Assembly: GCF_900110275.1 (NCBI RefSeq)
Contig: NZ_FODC01000010.1
Location: 79,896-143,895, forward strand
Direction of reading: 5' to 3'
Source of the DNA: Duganella sp. CF517
GTDB lineage: Bacteria; Pseudomonadota; Gammaproteobacteria; Burkholderiales; Burkholderiaceae_D
Length of the DNA stretch: 64,000 nt
Below, one piece after another: positions 7,757 to 16,952 of this stretch. A program made the translations under genes and the position numbers. The notes below the pieces were generated by a model, which did no database searches, was not told the origin of the DNA, and saw only the letters and a list, made by a program, of their open reading frames with translations. Each line of letters starts with the position of its first letter. The first letter of the stretch is position 1.

Positions 7757-8926
7757 TTAGCGATGGGAGCCGGCCCACGTGGCGCGGTGCCACAGCGATT
7801 CGAGCGGTCCCTGCGCGTGGCGCTTCAACCACCACACACTGAACTGGCGTTGCAACAACGCCAGCGCGATCCCGATCGCCAAGGCATAACTGGCGCCGGT
7901 ATATCGATACATCCCCAGCCCGAAGCCATAATAAATCGACGTGCCGATGATCGATTGGACCACATAACTGGTCAAGCTCATTCTGCCTAATGGAGAGAAG
8001 AATTCCAGCCAGCGCCACGAGTAAAACAGCAGCGTAAAACAGGACACCAGCACCACCATAAACGCCACGTTCGACCACGACGTCACGATCACCAATAACG
8101 GGCGCTGCACGGCCTGGCCGATATTCCACGACTCCGGATAAGTTTTGAGCAGATAAAACGGAATAAACGCCACCACCGCGATCATCAGCGCGCGCAGCCA
8201 GAATTGTTTATTCTCGGGCGATGTTTTAAACACGCCTTTCCTGCCCGCGAGCATACCCAGCATAAACAAGGCGGGAATCTGGAATATGCGGCCATTCTCC
8301 CAGCTCCACCGTATAACGCCGACTTTACCGTTGGTCAGATTCCCCCGCCAAACGTCTAGCGCGGCGCCATGGGCCATATATTCATTGGCGCGGCCGAAAT
8401 AAGCCCAGGAAGCCGGATCGGCAAGTTTTGCATCGGGATGTGGCAGCGCCTGGAAAAACTCGATCCACGCATATGGCTGCAGCAGCAGAATAATCGCAAT
8501 CCAAAGCACTGTCGCGCTGCGCAAGCGCGCCACCGGGACCAACGCCAATCCCAGAACGGCGTAAATGCTCAGGATGTCGCCGTGATAAAACATGGAATTG
8601 AACAGGCCGAAAGCCAGCAGCAAGGCCAGGCGCCAAACGAAGCGCGGCCGGAAATCCTCGCCGCGCTGCTCGCGGCTATGCCACTGGATATAGAACGTCA
8701 TCCCGAACAGCAAGGCGAAGATCGCATAGGACTTGCCGCCGAACAGGAAAAACATGCTATCCCAAATCATCTGGTCCACCGACTTCAGCCACGCCGGCAG
8801 GCCGCTTGGCGAAAAATAAAAGTCGAAGTGCTCGATATTGTGTAGCAGCATGATCGAAACGATGGCAAAGCCGCGCAGCGCATCGAGCACATCCAGACGA
8901 GAAGGTTTGACGTTCATCGGTTCCAT
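7757..8926 (-). CDS. DUF418 (YeiB-like) integral membrane protein
   Basis: The 389-residue product has about ten hydrophobic segments and opens with SRLDVLDALRGFAIVSIMLLHN, the typical start of YeiB/DUF418 acyltransferase-like proteins. Other family traits are FFLFGGKSYAIFALLFGMTF and the C-terminal SPLGRMSLTSYVVQSIIGTSIYYGFGLG followed by QRQFSVWWLKRHAQGPLE. Substrates are unknown for this family. The second in-frame ATG, at 8917, is an equally plausible start given nearby purines. It stands alone on the minus strand. Confidence 0.87.
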   Translation of the reverse strand: MEPMNVKPSRLDVLDALRGFAIVSIMLLHNIEHFDFYFSPSGLPAWLKSVDQMIWDSMFFLFGGKSYAIFALLFGMTFYIQWHSREQRGEDFRPRFVWRLALLLAFGLFNSMFYHGDILSIYAVLGLALVPVARLRSATVLWIAIILLLQPYAWIEFFQALPHPDAKLADPASWAYFGRANEYMAHGAALDVWRGNLTNGKVGVIRWSWENGRIFQIPALFMLGMLAGRKGVFKTSPENKQFWLRALMIAVVAFIPFYLLKTYPESWNIGQAVQRPLLVIVTSWSNVAFMVVLVSCFTLLFYSWRWLEFFSPLGRMSLTSYVVQSIIGTSIYYGFGLGMYRYTGASYALAIGIALALLQRQFSVWWLKRHAQGPLESLWHRATWAGSHR

Positions 8927-9207
8927 TACCTTGGGAAAATGAGCAGAATGCCAAGTTTATCTGGAAACGCTCCCAGTGGATACGGCGGCGCGACTTCCGT
9001 CGACTTCCCTCAGCAATGAGTAGTACATTGCGAAGTTAGTTGCCATGTGGAAAAGTCTGCGGTATATTATCGCCATCCCATGCAACATCGATCGCCCAAC
9101 CCTCCCGCGATCCGCCCCCTCTTCTCCGGCCCCATTCCCGCCAACGTCTCCGCCATGTCAGCACAGGCGGCGCGCGAGTCCGACCCCTCGACCATTGGAA
9201 TAGTGAA

Positions 9208-10866
9208 ATGAAAAGCAAGCACATCAAGGTAAGCACCCGGCTGCGCATCGGTTTTGGCGTGATCCTGGCGATGCTGGCCATCGTCATCGGACTGGCCGTC
9301 CACCATCTGAGCACGCTGAACGCGGGCACCAACGCCATCGTCACCGAAAATTATCCGAAGGTGCTGGCCGCCCAGAACCTGATGAACATCAACAACAAGA
9401 TCGCCCGCTCGCTGCGCAACGGCCTGCTGATCCGCGACGACGCCAAAGCCGGCACCGAGCTGGCCGTGGTCGCCGACAAACTCAAGGAAATGGTCGCCGC
9501 CAGCGGAAAACTGGACGACATGGTCAAGTCCGGCGTCGGCCAGGGCCTGTTCGACGCGCTGCAGGCGGCCTATCCGCCGTACGCCGCCTCGATCGCCGAA
9601 GTGATCCGCCTGCGCCGCGACGGCAGCGTCGACGACGCCGTCGACTTCATGCTGACCAACACCCGCGACTTGCAGATGACGTACATGAAGCGCCTCGACG
9701 AGCTGATCGCGCACCAGAGCGACGCGATGGAAAAAGCCCGCGCCAACGCCGAGGAAACCTATCAAAACTCGCGCAACATCATGCTGGTGCTGGGTCTGGC
9801 CGCGCTGGGCCTGGGCATCGGCGGCGCCTGGCTGATCTCGCGCCAGCTGCTGAGCCAGCTCGGCGGCGAGCCCGCCGACGTCGCCGCCATCGCCGCGCGC
9901 ATCGCCGACGGCGACCTGGCGGTGGCGATCGCGCTGCCGCGCGGCGACGCGCACAGCCTGCTGTTCGCGATCCAGTCGATGCGCGACAGCTTGTCCGGCA
10001 TCGTGCGCCAGGTGCGCGGCGGCGCCGAGTCCATCGTCACGGCGGCCACCGAAATCGCCAGCGGCAACCAGGACCTGTCGTCGCGCACCGAGCAGCAGGC
10101 CGGCGCGCTGGAGGAGACCGCTTCGTCGATGGAGGAACTGACCGCCACCGTCAAACAAAATTCGGAAAACGCCCGCCAGGCCAACACGATGGCGCGCTCG
10201 GCGTCGGCGATCGCGGTCGAGGGCGGCGCCGTGGTGTCGAACGTGATCGGCACCATGGCCGAGATCAACGACTCGGCCAGGAAAATCGTCGACATCATCA
10301 GCGTCATCGACGGCATCGCCTTCCAGACCAACATCCTGGCCTTGAACGCGGCGGTCGAAGCGGCGCGCGCCGGCGAGCAGGGACGCGGCTTCGCCGTGGT
10401 CGCCTCCGAGGTGCGCACGCTGGCGCAGCGCTCGGCCTCCGCCGCCAAGGAAATCAAGGCGCTGATCGACGACTCGGTCGCCAAGGTCGGCGCCGGCACG
10501 GAGCTGGTCGGCCAGGCCGGCGCGACGATGGAGCGCATCGTCGGCGCCGTCAAATCGGTGACCGACATCATGGGCGAGATCAGCCTGGCCAGCCAGGAGC
10601 AGGAAGCCGGCATCGCCCAGATCAACCACGCGATCGCCGAGATGGACACGGTCACGCAGCAGAACGCCGCGCTGGTCGAGGAAGCGGCGGCCGCCGCCGA
10701 GGCGCAGCAGGACCAGGCGCAGCAGCTCTCGCAGCTGGTGGGCGTGTTCAAGCTGGCGCCGGCGCGCCCTGCCGCGCCGGCCACGGCCCCCGCCGCCGCG
10801 CGCCGCCCCGCAACGCCGGCGCTGCGCGACACCCACCAGCACGTCGCGCGGATCAGCGCGGCGTAA
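9208..10866 (+). CDS. Methyl-accepting chemotaxis protein
   Basis: The 552-residue receptor has transmembrane segments at about residues 15-34 and 190-211. Between them is a four-helix-bundle ligand domain (ENYPKVLAAQNLMNINNKIARSLRN). A HAMP-like linker follows, then the signalling domain with the conserved tip GIAFQTNILALNAAVEAARAGEQGRGFAVVASEVR at about 369-405. The C terminus is an Ala/Pro-rich tail without a CheR-tethering pentapeptide. It should sense a periplasmic signal and control CheA. The start MKSKHIKVSTRLRIGFG fits the family. No chemotaxis core genes are adjacent. Confidence 0.93.
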   Translation: MKSKHIKVSTRLRIGFGVILAMLAIVIGLAVHHLSTLNAGTNAIVTENYPKVLAAQNLMNINNKIARSLRNGLLIRDDAKAGTELAVVADKLKEMVAASGKLDDMVKSGVGQGLFDALQAAYPPYAASIAEVIRLRRDGSVDDAVDFMLTNTRDLQMTYMKRLDELIAHQSDAMEKARANAEETYQNSRNIMLVLGLAALGLGIGGAWLISRQLLSQLGGEPADVAAIAARIADGDLAVAIALPRGDAHSLLFAIQSMRDSLSGIVRQVRGGAESIVTAATEIASGNQDLSSRTEQQAGALEETASSMEELTATVKQNSENARQANTMARSASAIAVEGGAVVSNVIGTMAEINDSARKIVDIISVIDGIAFQTNILALNAAVEAARAGEQGRGFAVVASEVRTLAQRSASAAKEIKALIDDSVAKVGAGTELVGQAGATMERIVGAVKSVTDIMGEISLASQEQEAGIAQINHAIAEMDTVTQQNAALVEEAAAAAEAQQDQAQQLSQLVGVFKLAPARPAAPATAPAAARRPATPALRDTHQHVARISAA

Positions 10867-11079
10867 CCGACCCGGCGCCGCCGACGCGGCGCCCCCAACG
10901 CCGGATCGAGGTGGAGCGGGCAATCGCCACTGGACTTCCGGGACAGCCGACTGTCTGTCATCGAGCCGTAACACTAGCGACCTAAAGTAGCGGGGCCGCA
11001 CAGCAAAACGGTAACACGAAGACAACAAAGCAACGCGCCTCCCCGGCGCGCGTCCCACCAACGTCCTCACGCGAACCCT

Positions 11080-13323
11080 ATGACCTCACGACGTAAATTC
11101 CTCCTCAACGGTGCCCGCGCCGGCATCGCCGCCGGCGCCTACGCGGCCTTCCCGCCGGCGATCCAGCGCGCGCTCGCCATCCCCGCCAACAACGCCACCG
11201 GCACCATCCGGGACGTCGAGCATGTGGTGATCCTGATGCAGGAGAACCGCGCGTTCGACCATTATTTCGGCACGCTCGCCGGCGTGCGCGGCTTCGGCGA
11301 CCGCTTCCCGATCCCGCTGCCGGACGGCCGCAACGTCTGGCAGCAGCGCACCGCCAACGGCGACGTGATCGCGCCGTTCCACCTGGACGGCAACGCCGGC
11401 AACGCGCAGCGCGCCAGCGGCACGCCGCACGACTGGCTCGACAGCCAGATGGCCTGGGACCACGGCCGCATGGACCAGTGGCCGCGCTACAAGAACCCGA
11501 TTTCGATGGGCTTTTTCAAGGAAGCCGAGATCCCGTTCCAGTTCGCGCTGGCCAACGCGTTCACCTTGTGCGACGCCTATCACTGCGCGATGCACACGGG
11601 CACCGATGCCAACCGCTCGTTCTTCCTGACCGGCACCAACGGCGCGGTGCCGACCGGCACCGCCTTCGTCAGCAACGAGTGGGACGCGATCGACGGCCTG
11701 GCCAGCGGCGTCGACACCGGCTACACCTGGACCACCTACGCCGAACGCCTCGAAGCGGCCGGCGTGCGCTGGATGAGCTACCAGAACATGCCGGATGAAT
11801 GGGGCGACAATATGCTGGGGGCGTTCCGGCAATTCCGGCGCGCCAACATCGCCTCCGGCTACCCCGTCTCCAGCGGCGGCGCGCCCGGCCGCCCGTACAC
11901 CAGCACCGGCCAGGCGCTGCCCTACCACGCCTACGACGCGGCGACCGACAACGCCAACAACCCGCTGTACAAAGGTATCGCCAACACCCTGCCCGGCAGC
12001 CAGCCCGAGCAGTACCTGGACGCGTTCAAGCGCGACATCCGCGAAGGCAAGCTGCCCCAGGTGTCGTGGGTGAACGCGCCGTCGATCTACTGCGAGCATC
12101 CCGGCCCGTCCAGCCCGGTGCAGGGCGCGTGGTTCGTGCAGGAGGTGCTGGACGCCCTGACGGCCAACCCCGACGTCTGGAGCAAGACCGTGCTGATCGT
12201 CACCTACGACGAGAACGACGGCTATTTCGACCACGCGCCCTCGCCGTCCGCGCCCTCGCCCGACGGCAAGGGCGGCTACGCCGGCAAGACCACGCTGTCG
12301 CAAGCCCAGCTGTCTCCCGAGTACCACGCCTATCCGAAACCGGCCGGCAGCGCCGGGCAGCCGGCCCCGGACGGCCGCGTCTACGGCCCCGGTCCGCGCG
12401 TGCCGCTGTTCGTGATTTCGCCGTGGAGCCGTGGCGGCTGGGTCAACTCCCAGGTGTTCGACCACACCTCGGTGCTGCGTTTCCTGGAAGTGCGCTTCGG
12501 CGTGCAGGAGCCGAACATCGGCCCGTTCCGCCGTGCCGTCTGCGGCGATTTGACGAGCGCGTTCAACTTCGCCACGCCCAATGCCGAGGCGCTGCCGCAG
12601 CTCGCGGGGAAAAAGAACAGAACCCAGGCCGACGCGCTGCGCGCCGCGCAGCAGCGGCTGTCGCAGATCCGTCCGCCCGCCGCGCCGAGCATGCCTGTGC
12701 AGGCCGCCGGCACCCGGCCGTCGCGCGCGCTGCCCTACGAGCTGGCGACCACCTGCGAGGTGCAGCCGGGCGCCACGATGAACGCCGCGCGCGTCGTCCT
12801 GGGATTCGTCAATACCGGCCGCCAGGCCGCCGTGTTCCATGTGTACGACCGCAAGGACCTGGCCGCCGTGCCGCGCCGCTACACCGTCGAGGCAGGTAAA
12901 TCGCTGTCGGACGGCTGGACGCCGGCGCCCGGCGGCGCCTATGACCTGTGGGTGCTGGGACCGAACGGCTACCACCGCCACTTCACCGGCAGCGCGCTGC
13001 GCGCCGTCGCGGCGGGCCAGCCGCGCCCGGACGTGCAGGTGCGCTGCGACGCCGCCACGGCGGAGCTGGTGGTCCGTCTGGTCAACACCGGCGCGACCGC
13101 CTGCACGTTCAATCTGAACGCCAACGCCTATGCGCCGCTGCGGCAGCTGAATACGGTCGCGCCGCGGGCCGAACTGGTGTTGCGCCTTCCGGTGGCGGGC
13201 AACGGCTGCTGGTACGACTTCAGCGCCACGGTGTCGGGCCAGCCCGACTACCTGCGGCGCTTCGCCGGCCGGCTCGAGACCGGCCGCCACACGGTCAGCG
13301 ACCCGGCCCTGGGCCAGGCTTAA
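11080..13323 (+). CDS. Phosphocholine-specific phospholipase C, Tat-exported
   Basis: The 747-residue product opens with a twin-arginine signal (SRRKFL at residues 3-8) and belongs to the PlcC/PlcH/acid phosphatase superfamily. The catalytic region contains VVILMQENRAFDHYFGTL, CDAYHCAMHTGTDANR and VTYDENDGYFDHAP, all typical of bacterial phospholipase C. The C terminus has two repeats of the DUF756-type domain (FVNTGRQAAVFHVYDR, then LVNTGATACTFNL). It should hydrolyse phosphatidylcholine or related lipids outside the cytoplasm. It follows the receptor gene by 213 bp and precedes a PEP-CTERM gene by 53 bp. Confidence 0.93.
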   Translation: MTSRRKFLLNGARAGIAAGAYAAFPPAIQRALAIPANNATGTIRDVEHVVILMQENRAFDHYFGTLAGVRGFGDRFPIPLPDGRNVWQQRTANGDVIAPFHLDGNAGNAQRASGTPHDWLDSQMAWDHGRMDQWPRYKNPISMGFFKEAEIPFQFALANAFTLCDAYHCAMHTGTDANRSFFLTGTNGAVPTGTAFVSNEWDAIDGLASGVDTGYTWTTYAERLEAAGVRWMSYQNMPDEWGDNMLGAFRQFRRANIASGYPVSSGGAPGRPYTSTGQALPYHAYDAATDNANNPLYKGIANTLPGSQPEQYLDAFKRDIREGKLPQVSWVNAPSIYCEHPGPSSPVQGAWFVQEVLDALTANPDVWSKTVLIVTYDENDGYFDHAPSPSAPSPDGKGGYAGKTTLSQAQLSPEYHAYPKPAGSAGQPAPDGRVYGPGPRVPLFVISPWSRGGWVNSQVFDHTSVLRFLEVRFGVQEPNIGPFRRAVCGDLTSAFNFATPNAEALPQLAGKKNRTQADALRAAQQRLSQIRPPAAPSMPVQAAGTRPSRALPYELATTCEVQPGATMNAARVVLGFVNTGRQAAVFHVYDRKDLAAVPRRYTVEAGKSLSDGWTPAPGGAYDLWVLGPNGYHRHFTGSALRAVAAGQPRPDVQVRCDAATAELVVRLVNTGATACTFNLNANAYAPLRQLNTVAPRAELVLRLPVAGNGCWYDFSATVSGQPDYLRRFAGRLETGRHTVSDPALGQA

Positions 13324-13376
13324 GCACCCGGCGGCCGCGCGCCGCTGTTTTCCCTATTTGATTTGACAGGACACTC

Positions 13377-13955
13377 ATGCATTCGATCATCCGCAAACTT
13401 GCCTTCAGCGCCGCCATCGCGCTGGCCACGCCGCTGGCCTTCGCCGGCGTGCTCACATTCGACGACATCGTCGGTCCCGACGGCTACGCCCACGTGCCCG
13501 ACAACTACGGTGGACTGGACTGGTCGGCCTCCGGCCTGTCGGTGTTCACCGGCGCGCAGGCGCCGTTCACGCCGCATTCCGGCAACGGCAGGGTCACCAC
13601 CGACTGGATCGACGGCGGGCCGGTGGCCAGCACCATCCGCTTCCTGGCGCCGACCGTCTTCAACGGCGCCTGGTTCTCGGGGTTCGGCGACAGCAGCGTG
13701 CGCTTCGATCTGTACAGTGGAAACCGACTGGTCGCCAGCTCGGCGCTGCTGCAACTGTCGGCCACGCCGGCCTACCTGGCCGCCGGCTGGAACGGCGCGA
13801 TCGACGCGATCGTCGTATCGAGCGGCTTCCAGGGCTCGTACGTGATGGACGACCTGAGCTTCCAAAGCGCCTCGGCCGTGCCTGAGCCAGGCTCGATGGC
13901 GCTGCTGCTGGCCGGATTGGGACTGGTCGGCGCGATGCGGCTGCGCCGCTCCTAA
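13377..13955 (+). CDS. PEP-CTERM sorting domain protein
   Basis: The 192-residue product has an N-terminal signal peptide (cleavage near AFAG, residues 21-24), a beta-rich body starting VLTFDDIVG, and a C-terminal tripartite sorting tag VPEPGSMALLLAGLGLVGAMRLRRS. The PEP-CTERM tag is the substrate for exosortase and is linked to exopolysaccharide or biofilm export in Gram-negatives. No exosortase is in the window. Its stop overlaps the stop of the convergent receptor gene by 4 bp. Confidence 0.9.
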   Translation: MHSIIRKLAFSAAIALATPLAFAGVLTFDDIVGPDGYAHVPDNYGGLDWSASGLSVFTGAQAPFTPHSGNGRVTTDWIDGGPVASTIRFLAPTVFNGAWFSGFGDSSVRFDLYSGNRLVASSALLQLSATPAYLAAGWNGAIDAIVVSSGFQGSYVMDDLSFQSASAVPEPGSMALLLAGLGLVGAMRLRRS

Positions 13956-15496
13956 CGCGCCAGCCGGAACACCTTCACCGCCTCGGCCAGCTGGTCGGCC
14001 TGCGCCTGCAAGGCGCCGGCCGCCGCCGCGGCCTGCTCCACCAGCGCGGCGTTTTGCTGCGTGGTGCTGTCGATGCTGCCGATGGCTTGATTGATCTGCT
14101 CGATGCCCAGCTCCTGCTCGCGGCTGGCGGTGGCGATCTCGCCGACGATGGTGCTGACGCGGCTGATGCCGTTGACGATCTGGTCCATCGTGCCGCCGGC
14201 CTGGCCGACCAGCACGCCGCCGGCCTCCACCTGCGCGACCGAGGCGTCGATCAGCTGCTTGATTTCCTTGGCGGCCGAATCGGAGCGGTGCGCCAGGCTG
14301 CGCACCTCGGAGGCGACCACCGCGAAGCCGCGGCCCTGCTCGCCCGCGCGCGCCGCTTCCACGGCCGCGTTCAACGCCAGGATATTGGTCTGGAAGGCGA
14401 TGCCCTCGATCACGCCGATGATGTCGACGATCTTTTGCGACGAGGCGTTGATCGCGCCCATCGTTTCGACCACCCGCGTCATGACCGCCCCGCCCTCGCC
14501 GGCGACCTTGGCCGCCGACGACGCCAGCTCGTTGGCCTGGCCCGCGTTGTGGGAATTTTGCTTCACCGCCGACGTCAGCTCCTCCATCGACGAGGCCGTC
14601 TCCTCGAGCGAGCTGGCCTGCGACTCGGTGCGCGACGACAGGTCCATATTGCCGCTGGCGATTTCGCTCGACGCCAGCGCGATGGCGTCGGTGCCGCCGC
14701 GCACCTGGCTGACGATGCCGTGCAGGCTGGTGTTCATGTCGGCCAGCGCGCGCTTGAGCAGGCCCGTCTCCGAGATGTCGGCCGCGTCGAGCGTCATGCT
14801 GCCTGATAAATCGCCCTTCGACACGCGCTCCGCGAACCCGACCGCCTCGTTGAGCGGCTGCATGATGGAGCGGGTGATCAGTTGGCCGATCACCAGCGCG
14901 ACCAACACCGCCAGCAACGAAAACCCGATGATCTGGTAGCGCGAGTTGGCCACCGCGCTGTCGCCGACCTGCTTGGCCGACTCCGAATTCTTCTCGATCA
15001 AATCGCTCAAGGCCGACATGCTTTTTTCCAGCGCCCGGAAGCTGTCCATGAAGCCGCCGAACTTGGCCTGCGCCGCGTCCTTGTTGGTCAGCGACAGCTC
15101 GACCATCTCCTCGGTGTTCTTCAGGTAGCGCTCGACGTCGGGCCTTACCGTCGCGATCGCGGCGCGCACCTCGGCATCGATGTCGGCCGCCTCCATGTCC
15201 TTGATGCCCTTGCGGAACAGCGCCATGTGCTCGGCCAGGTCTTCGCGCACGCCCTTCACTTCGGCCGGATCGTTCTTGTCGGCGGCCAGGCGCGCGGCCA
15301 GCACGTCGGCGCGCAGCGCGTCGTGCATCATATCGGCCTGCAACTGATCCTTCATCGCCGCGCTGTTGGTGCTGATGGCGCCGATCGCGCCGTCGAGCAC
15401 TTGCACCGCGATGTAGCCGACCACGCCAATCAGGCTGACAAAGGCCAGCGTGACCACATTGGATAACAGCAAGCGCTGCCTGATCGTCAACCGCAT
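13952..15496 (-). CDS. Methyl-accepting chemotaxis protein
   Basis: The 514-residue receptor has a first membrane segment at about residues 11-33 and a periplasmic helical domain of about 150 residues. The second segment is near residues 188-208, followed by a HAMP domain (RSIMQPLNEAVGFAERVSKGDLSG). The signalling domain carries GIAFQTNILALNAAVEAARAGEQGRGFAVVA. It begins 12 bp after the outer-membrane protein gene, with AGGGG upstream of its ATG, so the two probably form an operon. The FNR-type box upstream of that operon suggests an oxygen-linked role. The ligand is unknown. Confidence 0.93.
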   Translation of the reverse strand: MRLTIRQRLLLSNVVTLAFVSLIGVVGYIAVQVLDGAIGAISTNSAAMKDQLQADMMHDALRADVLAARLAADKNDPAEVKGVREDLAEHMALFRKGIKDMEAADIDAEVRAAIATVRPDVERYLKNTEEMVELSLTNKDAAQAKFGGFMDSFRALEKSMSALSDLIEKNSESAKQVGDSAVANSRYQIIGFSLLAVLVALVIGQLITRSIMQPLNEAVGFAERVSKGDLSGSMTLDAADISETGLLKRALADMNTSLHGIVSQVRGGTDAIALASSEIASGNMDLSSRTESQASSLEETASSMEELTSAVKQNSHNAGQANELASSAAKVAGEGGAVMTRVVETMGAINASSQKIVDIIGVIEGIAFQTNILALNAAVEAARAGEQGRGFAVVASEVRSLAHRSDSAAKEIKQLIDASVAQVEAGGVLVGQAGGTMDQIVNGISRVSTIVGEIATASREQELGIEQINQAIGSIDSTTQQNAALVEQAAAAAGALQAQADQLAEAVKVFRLAR

Positions 15497-15508
15497 GATG
15501 ACCCCTGT

Positions 15509-16294
15509 TTAAAACTTCATGGAAAGGCCGACCGTCCAGCTCCAGTCCGGCGTGCGGCTGTTGAGTCCGCGCGACAGCGCGGTATCGATTTGTACCGTCT
15601 TGCTCAGCAGGTAGGCGGCGCCGACGTCCAGCGTGCTGATGGTGCCGCCGTCGCGCGCGCGGGCGATCTTTTCGTCGGAGTACTCGACAAAGGTGCGCAA
15701 CCGCTCGGTCCACCCCTTGCCCACCACGATGCCGAAAATGCCGGTGGTATGGCGGTCGCCGTTATCGTTGGGCAGCCATGCCAGGCCCGGCATGACGCCG
15801 AGCGACCAGTCGTCGGCGAACTCCCACTCGGCGGCCAGGCGCAGCGAGCCGCCGTTGCCTTGCGCGCGGAACGGCGCCGAGCCGGTGTCGAGGTCGACGT
15901 GCGCGAGCACGCCCATCGATGGCGACGCGCCGTTTTCGTCGGCGACATGCCATTTGACGCCGAGCGAGACGTCGCCGTAACCGCTGTCGGTGGCGCGCGC
16001 GCCGCTGGCGAGGTCGGTGCTGGTGGCGCGGATGCGGCCGTCCGTTTCAAGGCGCACCTCCCAGTCCTCGCCGACGCCATAGCGCAGCAGGGTCGGTGTC
16101 GAGTATGCTTTGTCCTTGATACCGTCGGCCTTGTTGCGATCGACGGCGAAGCTGGTCTCGATCTGAAAGCGGCCCTTGCCGACCACATTGCTCGATTCGA
16201 CGAAATCCGGCCGGTCGGTGGCGATTTCATCGTCCGCCGCGATGGCAAAGGCGGGCAACATAAACAGTACGGCAACAATATTTTTGATAGCCAT
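15509..16294 (-). CDS. Outer-membrane beta-barrel protein, transporter (MetA-pathway-like) family
   Basis: The 261-residue product has a signal peptide (MAIKNIVAVLFMLPAFAIAA). It then shows alternating amphipathic strands typical of the phenol_MetA_deg / transporter family: DRPDFVESS, GRFQIETSFAV, YGDVSLGVKWHV, and the final WSWTVGLSMKF with a C-terminal Phe for BAM recognition. The substrate is unknown. It lies directly upstream of a chemoreceptor gene on the same strand, 44 bp from a perfect FNR-type palindrome. Confidence 0.82.
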   Translation of the reverse strand: MAIKNIVAVLFMLPAFAIAADDEIATDRPDFVESSNVVGKGRFQIETSFAVDRNKADGIKDKAYSTPTLLRYGVGEDWEVRLETDGRIRATSTDLASGARATDSGYGDVSLGVKWHVADENGASPSMGVLAHVDLDTGSAPFRAQGNGGSLRLAAEWEFADDWSLGVMPGLAWLPNDNGDRHTTGIFGIVVGKGWTERLRTFVEYSDEKIARARDGGTISTLDVGAAYLLSKTVQIDTALSRGLNSRTPDWSWTVGLSMKF

Positions 16295-16337
16295 GTAGAC
16301 CCTCCGACGGCAATGTGCTGGTCCCTAACGTATCACA

Positions 16338-16351
16338 TTGATTTAGATCAA
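16338..16351. promoter_or_regulatory. Perfect FNR/ANR-type binding site
   Basis: TTGATTTAGATCAA at 16338-16351 matches the established FNR/ANR consensus TTGAT-N4-ATCAA exactly. It lies between the divergent outer-membrane protein/receptor operon and the GNAT acetyltransferase gene. Its centre is about 50 bp from the minus-strand start codon and 42 bp from the plus-strand start codon. Which gene responds, and whether it activates or represses, cannot be told from sequence. Confidence 0.7.
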
Positions 16352-16386
16352 CGGTTGGTAAATTTCCACACGCATACACTTGAAAT

Positions 16387-16926
16387 ATGACTTCAATCGA
16401 GCAACTCACTCCCGCTGATTTCGACCATTTCCTCGCCTATTTGAACGACCATCTGTCGGACAACGGCCGCGACGGCACCGGCTATTTCCAGCCGCTGTCG
16501 CGCGACGATGCGCGCTTCCCCGCCGACAAGGCGGACGCCTTCAGGGCCGGCCTGCGGATCGACGTCGGCGCGCCCGGCTGGCGCCGCGTCTGGGTGGCGC
16601 GCGACGCCGCCGGCGGCATCGCCGGCCACATCGACCTGCGCGGGCATGCCGAGCGCTACGCCGCCCACCGCTGCCTGCTGGGCATGGGCGTCGACCGCGG
16701 CCAGCGCAAGGCCGGCCTCGGCGGGCGCCTGATCGCGCATGCGCAGTCGTGGGCACGGGAATCCGCGCGGCTCGAATGGATCGACTTGCAGGTGCTCTCG
16801 TCCAACGCCGCCGCCATCAATCTTTACTTGCGCAACGGCTTCCAAAAAACCGGCGAAGTCGACGGCATGTTCCACATCGACGGCCAGCGTTTCTCGTATA
16901 CGGGCATGAGCAAGCGCCTGGGCTGA
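16387..16926 (+). CDS. GNAT family N-acetyltransferase
   Basis: The 179-residue product follows the GNAT plan: an acceptor-side N terminus, VWVARDAAGGIAGHIDLR, then the acetyl-CoA loop region LLGMGVDRGQRKAGLGGRLIAHA, and late IDLQVLSSNAAAINLYLRNGF. The acceptor is unknown; a small-molecule or peptide amine is usual for such solitary cytoplasmic members. It is divergent from the outer-membrane protein gene across the FNR-type box. The remnant histidine kinase begins about 25 bp after its stop. Confidence 0.88.
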   Translation: MTSIEQLTPADFDHFLAYLNDHLSDNGRDGTGYFQPLSRDDARFPADKADAFRAGLRIDVGAPGWRRVWVARDAAGGIAGHIDLRGHAERYAAHRCLLGMGVDRGQRKAGLGGRLIAHAQSWARESARLEWIDLQVLSSNAAAINLYLRNGFQKTGEVDGMFHIDGQRFSYTGMSKRLG

Positions 16927-16952
16927 GCCGACGGGACGGCGCGCGGGCGGCC

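Noticed and set aside
9067..11070. Long minus-strand open frame of 667 codons opposite the first chemoreceptor
   Set aside because: It is a shadow of the G+C-rich receptor gene: no family motifs, Arg/Gly/Asp-rich random composition, and no sensible start site.
11086..13290. Minus-strand open frame of 734 codons opposite the phospholipase C gene
   Set aside because: Composition is repetitive Ala/Gly/Arg/Val without motifs, and the plus strand encodes a full Tat-exported phospholipase.
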